This document shows, one piece after another, positions 62,929 through 64,000 of a stretch of DNA of 64,000 nucleotides. Below the pieces are notes generated by a model. The model ran no database searches. It was not told where the DNA came from and was given only the letters and a program-made list of their open reading frames with translations. Where the stretch lies: contig NZ_AAYC01000005.1 of assembly GCF_000169455.1 (NCBI RefSeq), forward strand, positions 124,001-188,000. The letters are read 5' to 3'. Source of the DNA: Roseobacter sp. SK209-2-6. GTDB lineage: Bacteria > Pseudomonadota > Alphaproteobacteria > Rhodobacterales > Rhodobacteraceae. The position numbers and the translations under genes were made by a program. Position 1 is the first letter of the stretch. The number at the start of each line of letters is the position of its first letter.

Positions 62929-63837
62929 TCAGACCTTCTTGTTTTGCCAGTATTCGTTCATACGTGTCCGGTCGGCTTCGATCCGCTCGATCCGCTCCAC
63001 TGTCCGGCTTGACTGACCGATGGTGAAAAAGCCGATCAGCGCTTCGATCAAGACTGTGCTGCCAACGTAACTTTCAAAGAACAGCGGGCTGCGATTTGGA
63101 CCCAGAAGCACGTAGTCCGCCTCCAAAGCAATGGGCGCTGCCGGGCTGTCCGTGATGGCGATGACTTTTGCCGTGCGTTCCCGAGCGATCCGGGCCAATT
63201 CAATTGAAGCGCGGGCGCAGGGCTGCTGACTGACGGCAATCATCACGTCACCTTCCCCGATATCGGCCACCGGGTCCGCGAAGACACCGCCGTCGCCCCG
63301 GACAAGCCGGAATTTTCCGCTGGCCATGCCGCCAATGTAATGCGCATAGGCCGAAAAACTGGCCGAGGCCTGCATGCCGACAATATAGACTGTCCGGCTG
63401 TCATTCAGAACCTTGGCAACGCTGGCAAAGTAATCCGGATCAATCGAGTCGAATACTGCCGTCAGGTTGTCCATTGTAGCGGTTCGGAATTTCCCCCAAG
63501 TTTCGCGCGCTTCAGCATCGCCGCCGGATTTTTGCAGGCTTTCGGCCCTCAGGTGATATTCGCTGATGTCGTTCTGTTGGACCTGCTTGCGGTACACTTC
63601 GCGCAATTCGCTGTAGGTCTCAAACCCCAGGGCTTTTGCAAGCCGCGCGAAATTTGGCAGCGAAACACCTGCGTTGGTCGCCACCTGGCGCATCGATAAG
63701 GTCGCGATATCACCCGGATGTTCAAGCATGTAGGTCGCAACCACCTTCAGCGCGCGGGGAAGCTGAGGCAGCTGCGCCTTCAGACTCTGCGTGACACTGA
63801 GGTACATGTTCATATCGTTTGCCGGTTCTTTTGGCAT
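62929..63837 (-). CDS. RpiR/MurR-family regulator with SIS domain
   Basis: 302 residues from the ATG at 63837 (GGGAAG upstream). The N-terminal RpiR helix-turn-helix (LSMRQVATNAGVSLPNFARLAKALGFE) covers about 1-85, and the SIS phosphosugar-binding fold (VYIVGMQASASFSAYAHYI; VMIAVSQQPCARASIELAR) covers about 125-260. It probably regulates the nitrilase gene and further genes outside the window. The sensed ligand may be a sugar phosphate or an amino-acid derivative. Confidence 0.93.
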   Translation of the reverse strand: MPKEPANDMNMYLSVTQSLKAQLPQLPRALKVVATYMLEHPGDIATLSMRQVATNAGVSLPNFARLAKALGFETYSELREVYRKQVQQNDISEYHLRAESLQKSGGDAEARETWGKFRTATMDNLTAVFDSIDPDYFASVAKVLNDSRTVYIVGMQASASFSAYAHYIGGMASGKFRLVRGDGGVFADPVADIGEGDVMIAVSQQPCARASIELARIARERTAKVIAITDSPAAPIALEADYVLLGPNRSPLFFESYVGSTVLIEALIGFFTIGQSSRTVERIERIEADRTRMNEYWQNKKV

Positions 63838-64000
63838 TTGGCTTCCCTGTGTTTTAACGGGCGCCTGCGTGATTCATTTGTGACGCCTCGTTGCAGTTGG
63901 TTTAACAAATGCAACTTGTGCAACAGGGAATTTCAGGCCGGGCTGCTATTGGGAGACAGACCGCCTGGCCTGTGGCTTGGATCAACGGCTGAGCAGAAGA
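63838..64000. other. Right edge: promoter region upstream of the RpiR operon
   Basis: No gene is seen in the last 163 bp. The imperfect dyad GCAACTTGTGCAACAG near 63911 could be part of an operator. Confidence 0.35.

Noticed and set aside
48589-64000. Search for an att direct repeat of the tRNA-Ala 3' end
   Set aside because: Reading by eye gave no second copy of GGTTCGATCCCGC in the window, so no attachment site is claimed.
1-64000. CRISPR arrays, rRNA genes, prophage structural genes, secretion-system clusters
   Set aside because: None seen; no regularly spaced repeats of CRISPR type and no phage or secretion-apparatus proteins were recognised.

Overview
The window looks like a chromosomal segment of a marine alphaproteobacterium of the Rhodobacteraceae (Roseobacter group, near Ruegeria, Phaeobacter or Leisingera). 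This is inferred from the gene set: malyl-CoA lyase Mcl1 of the ethylmalonyl-CoA pathway, a TIGR02300 acidic protein, DUF1244 and DUF6868 proteins, an rpmI-rplT pair beside pyk, and a short intergenic element that I recall from this family. No 16S rRNA gene is present, so the genus is not proven.

Region 1 (1-16 kb) is ordinary core genome. It holds a GMC oxidoreductase cut by the window edge, an Lrp-type regulator divergent from alanine dehydrogenase, MscL and an MscS-type channel, a GNAT/YtoQ pair, a methyltransferase divergent from a LysR regulator, pheT and pheS separated by a glutamine-amidotransferase-like gene, and a large chemoreceptor.

Region 2 (16.2-24.1 kb) is the most unusual part. 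A 1945-residue protein begins with an unrecognised domain, continues through Pro-rich linkers and more than a thousand residues of degenerate helical repeats, and ends in a zinc metallopeptidase domain. That domain has the HEAGH motif followed by Y-x6-E, the arrangement of anthrax lethal factor and Pro-Pro endopeptidases (MEROPS M34). Twelve bases downstream is a CpXC-domain zinc-ribbon protein. The pair looks like a two-gene toxin or effector type of system that I cannot match to a named one. An orphan rho-independent terminator about 185 bp upstream suggests a small RNA or an attenuated leader.

Region 3 (24-48.5 kb) is again largely core: a GGDEF/EAL protein, a DEAD-box helicase split by a frameshift, rplT-rpmI, pyk, N-formylglutamate amidohydrolase, a D-amino-acid aminotransferase, the D-glutamate catabolic pair dgcN-dgcA with an MFS gene, mcl1, a LysE exporter with its Lrp regulator, accA, an HxlR regulator with two matching operators, and tRNA-Ala(GGC). 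Several genes handle D- or L-amino acids (ald, the D-amino-acid aminotransferase, dgcN/dgcA, an Asp/Glu-racemase-like protein).

Region 4 (48.6-64 kb), immediately after the tRNA, looks accessory. It contains an IS110 remnant interrupted by a complete IS3-family element, an iron/siderophore-type ABC transporter 54 bp beyond the IS, a truncated acetyltransferase, a four-gene leftward operon (SDR, EutA/maleate-isomerase-like protein, amidase, orphan ectoine-synthase-like protein) with a LysR regulator and a CynX-like MFS exporter, a ChaC-like gene, about 1.8 kb of decayed sequence with a threonine-dehydratase fragment, and a nitrilase-family gene with an RpiR regulator.
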